Below are positions 13,928 through 14,854 of a stretch of 14,854 bases of DNA, piece after piece; position 1 is the first letter of the stretch, and each line of letters opens with the position of its first letter. Below the pieces are notes generated by a model. It saw only the letters and a list, made by a program, of their open reading frames with translations. It was not told the DNA's origin and ran no database searches. The position numbers were made by a program, and so were the translations under genes. Origin of the DNA: a bacterium (lineage in GTDB: Bacteria; Zhuqueibacterota; Zhuqueibacteria; Thermofontimicrobiales; Thermofontimicrobiaceae). The stretch lies in NCBI GenBank assembly GCA_025453735.1, contig JALOPY010000102.1, positions 1 through 14,854 of the forward strand. Direction: 5' to 3'.

Positions 13928-14389
13928 TTATTTTGAGAAATCCAGTGAGATTGAGTCAGTGGAAAAATGAGGATCTGTAAGATTTTCATCAACAATGTGA
14001 ATGACATTCCATTTTTGAGACAAAAGTTGGTCAGCAATAAAGCGGCGATGGCAATTTATAAATGATTTTTCAGCGCACATAAACGCAGTTACCTGTTGTG
14101 ATGCAATATTTATAAGCTGCTGCAAGCCGGTGAAAAACTGATCGGTTTTCGCATAAGCATGATAGCCTTCCTTTCGAAATCCTCCCAATTTCTCACCAAG
14201 CCAAAAATAGGAAATATTCGCGTGTTGCAGATGTTCCGCTAAACGCATTCGCTCAAAATGGGGATATTTTTGGGAGCCAGGGAAACGACGCACGTCAGCG
14301 ATGGCTTCGATTTGATAGTGCTGAAGAACGTGGAAGAACTGATCAATGGAAAGCGACGAATGTCCAATCGAATATATTAGCGGATGCAT
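13928..14389 (-). CDS. DUF488 family protein
   Basis: The 153-residue product is a typical short DUF488 protein: IYSIGHSS (5-12), DVRRFPGSQKYPHF (32-45), WLGEKLGG (63-70) and the conserved MCAEK...NCHRRFIA (104-119), with Cys105, Cys113 and His114. The biochemical role of DUF488 is not established; conserved Cys, Arg and His suggest an active or binding site. ATG 14389 has no clear ribosome binding site. The YhhN-like gene ends 18 nt upstream, so the two are probably co-transcribed. No terminator is visible between its stop and the dcw promoter 32 nt further on, so read-through into dcw is possible. Confidence 0.88.
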   Translation of the reverse strand: MHPLIYSIGHSSLSIDQFFHVLQHYQIEAIADVRRFPGSQKYPHFERMRLAEHLQHANISYFWLGEKLGGFRKEGYHAYAKTDQFFTGLQQLINIASQQVTAFMCAEKSFINCHRRFIADQLLSQKWNVIHIVDENLTDPHFSTDSISLDFSK

Positions 14390-14407
14390 TTGGTTTGGTT
14401 ATTTTTT

Positions 14408-14854
14408 TTAAGTTACGTCAAAAAATAACGTGCTCGAAGCCAGGCAAAGTTGTCCCGCATAATAAAAAGCTAAGCTCACGCGGTTATATTTTAACGGTTT
14501 TTTAAATTTATTCACTGCCAATATCAAATCAGAAATATAAAATAACGCTGCGCCGCCAGCAATAAGCAGCGCCTGGGTTTGATTGAAAAAATCGCCATAA
14601 CATGTAGCGATCGCCCGATTGAGCATAAAACTGATGATGAGCACATAAAGCAAAACTGGAATTTTCATTTGCCCAAGACCAGGATAGAGATAAAAATACG
14701 CGATACCAGCTAAGATGAGGAACACAGCAGCGGACACGAGATCCTTCAGAACAAAGCTATTGAATATGAGAAATGCAGCGGAATAAACAATATGGGCAAT
14801 CAGAAACAGCACCAAGCCGATCATAAAAGCTGGTTTTGATTTGAAGATTAACGC
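14408..14854 (-). CDS. YhhN family membrane protein (lysoplasmalogenase-like), 5' end outside window
   Basis: The reading frame stays open to the right edge, so the N-terminus is missing; 148 residues are visible. They hold about six hydrophobic helices, with short polar loops such as the MLNRAIATCYGD region and YISDLILAVNKF. These patterns, and LIFKSKPAF ahead of the first visible helix, fit the YhhN/TMEM86 family, whose animal member hydrolyses lysoplasmalogen; the bacterial role is mostly unknown. An ATG at 14824 exists but would drop a likely N-terminal helix, as family members are usually above 200 residues. It lies upstream of DUF488 on the same strand. Confidence 0.75.
   Translation of the reverse strand, partial: ALIFKSKPAFMIGLVLFLIAHIVYSAAFLIFNSFVLKDLVSAAVFLILAGIAYFYLYPGLGQMKIPVLLYVLIISFMLNRAIATCYGDFFNQTQALLIAGGAALFYISDLILAVNKFKKPLKYNRVSLAFYYAGQLCLASSTLFFDVT

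Noticed and set aside
13727..13936. 69-codon plus-strand frame in the mraZ leader
   Set aside because: It runs antisense through the promoter and operator in AT-rich DNA, with no ribosome binding site; its hydrophobic look follows from T-rich codons.

Overview
The window is dominated by one long minus-strand division and cell wall (dcw) operon. In transcription order it reads mraZ, rsmH (mraW), ftsL, a PASTA-tailed ftsI-type transpeptidase, murF, mraY, ftsW, ftsQ, ftsA, ftsZ and a radical SAM gene. The gene content points to a free-living rod or coccus with ordinary FtsZ/FtsA division and a lipid II-based peptidoglycan wall. FtsQ, FtsA and a PASTA-bearing class B PBP occur together, RsmH carries a CxC...CxC loop, and base composition is moderately AT-rich. 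This would fit a bacterium of the FCB/KSB1-Calditrichota type, but that is an impression from protein style and no taxonomic marker proves it.

Layout from left to right. Bases 155-892 (+) hold a two-gene unit of unknown role: a 63-aa excisionase-type HTH protein and a 180-aa four-helix membrane protein, behind a good sigma-70 promoter. A hairpin at 891-960 followed by a T tract on the minus strand probably ends the dcw transcript, and it overlaps the stop codon of the convergent membrane gene. From 1030 to 13710 lies the dcw operon. At 13820-13895 is its control region: a consensus TTGACA-17-TATAAT promoter, four GGG boxes at exact 10-bp spacing that match the known MraZ operator, and a 41-codon leader ORF ending 9 nt before mraZ. 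Upstream and co-oriented are a DUF488 gene and a YhhN-family membrane protein gene that runs off the right edge.

The genes work together as follows. MraZ autoregulates the cluster and RsmH modifies 16S rRNA. MurF and MraY make UDP-MurNAc-pentapeptide and lipid I. FtsW and FtsI polymerise and crosslink septal peptidoglycan. FtsL and FtsQ form the periplasmic bridge, and FtsA and FtsZ form the cytoplasmic ring.

The most unusual points are these. (1) Every other cytoplasmic Mur gene usually found in the cluster (murE, murD, murG, murC, murB) is absent. (2) Where murD normally sits, MraY stops before its last transmembrane helix and FtsW begins at once without an ATG or GTG, so the junction looks like a deletion scar or a frameshift. 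(3) The ftsA-ftsZ gap holds a second, diverged copy of the end of ftsA plus two palindromic elements. (4) FtsZ carries two C-terminal-peptide-like motifs around an Asn-Gly linker. (5) The ftsQ stop, the ftsA ribosome binding site and the ftsA start lie in one small hairpin. I saw no tRNA, rRNA, CRISPR array, integrase, transposase or complete mobile element.
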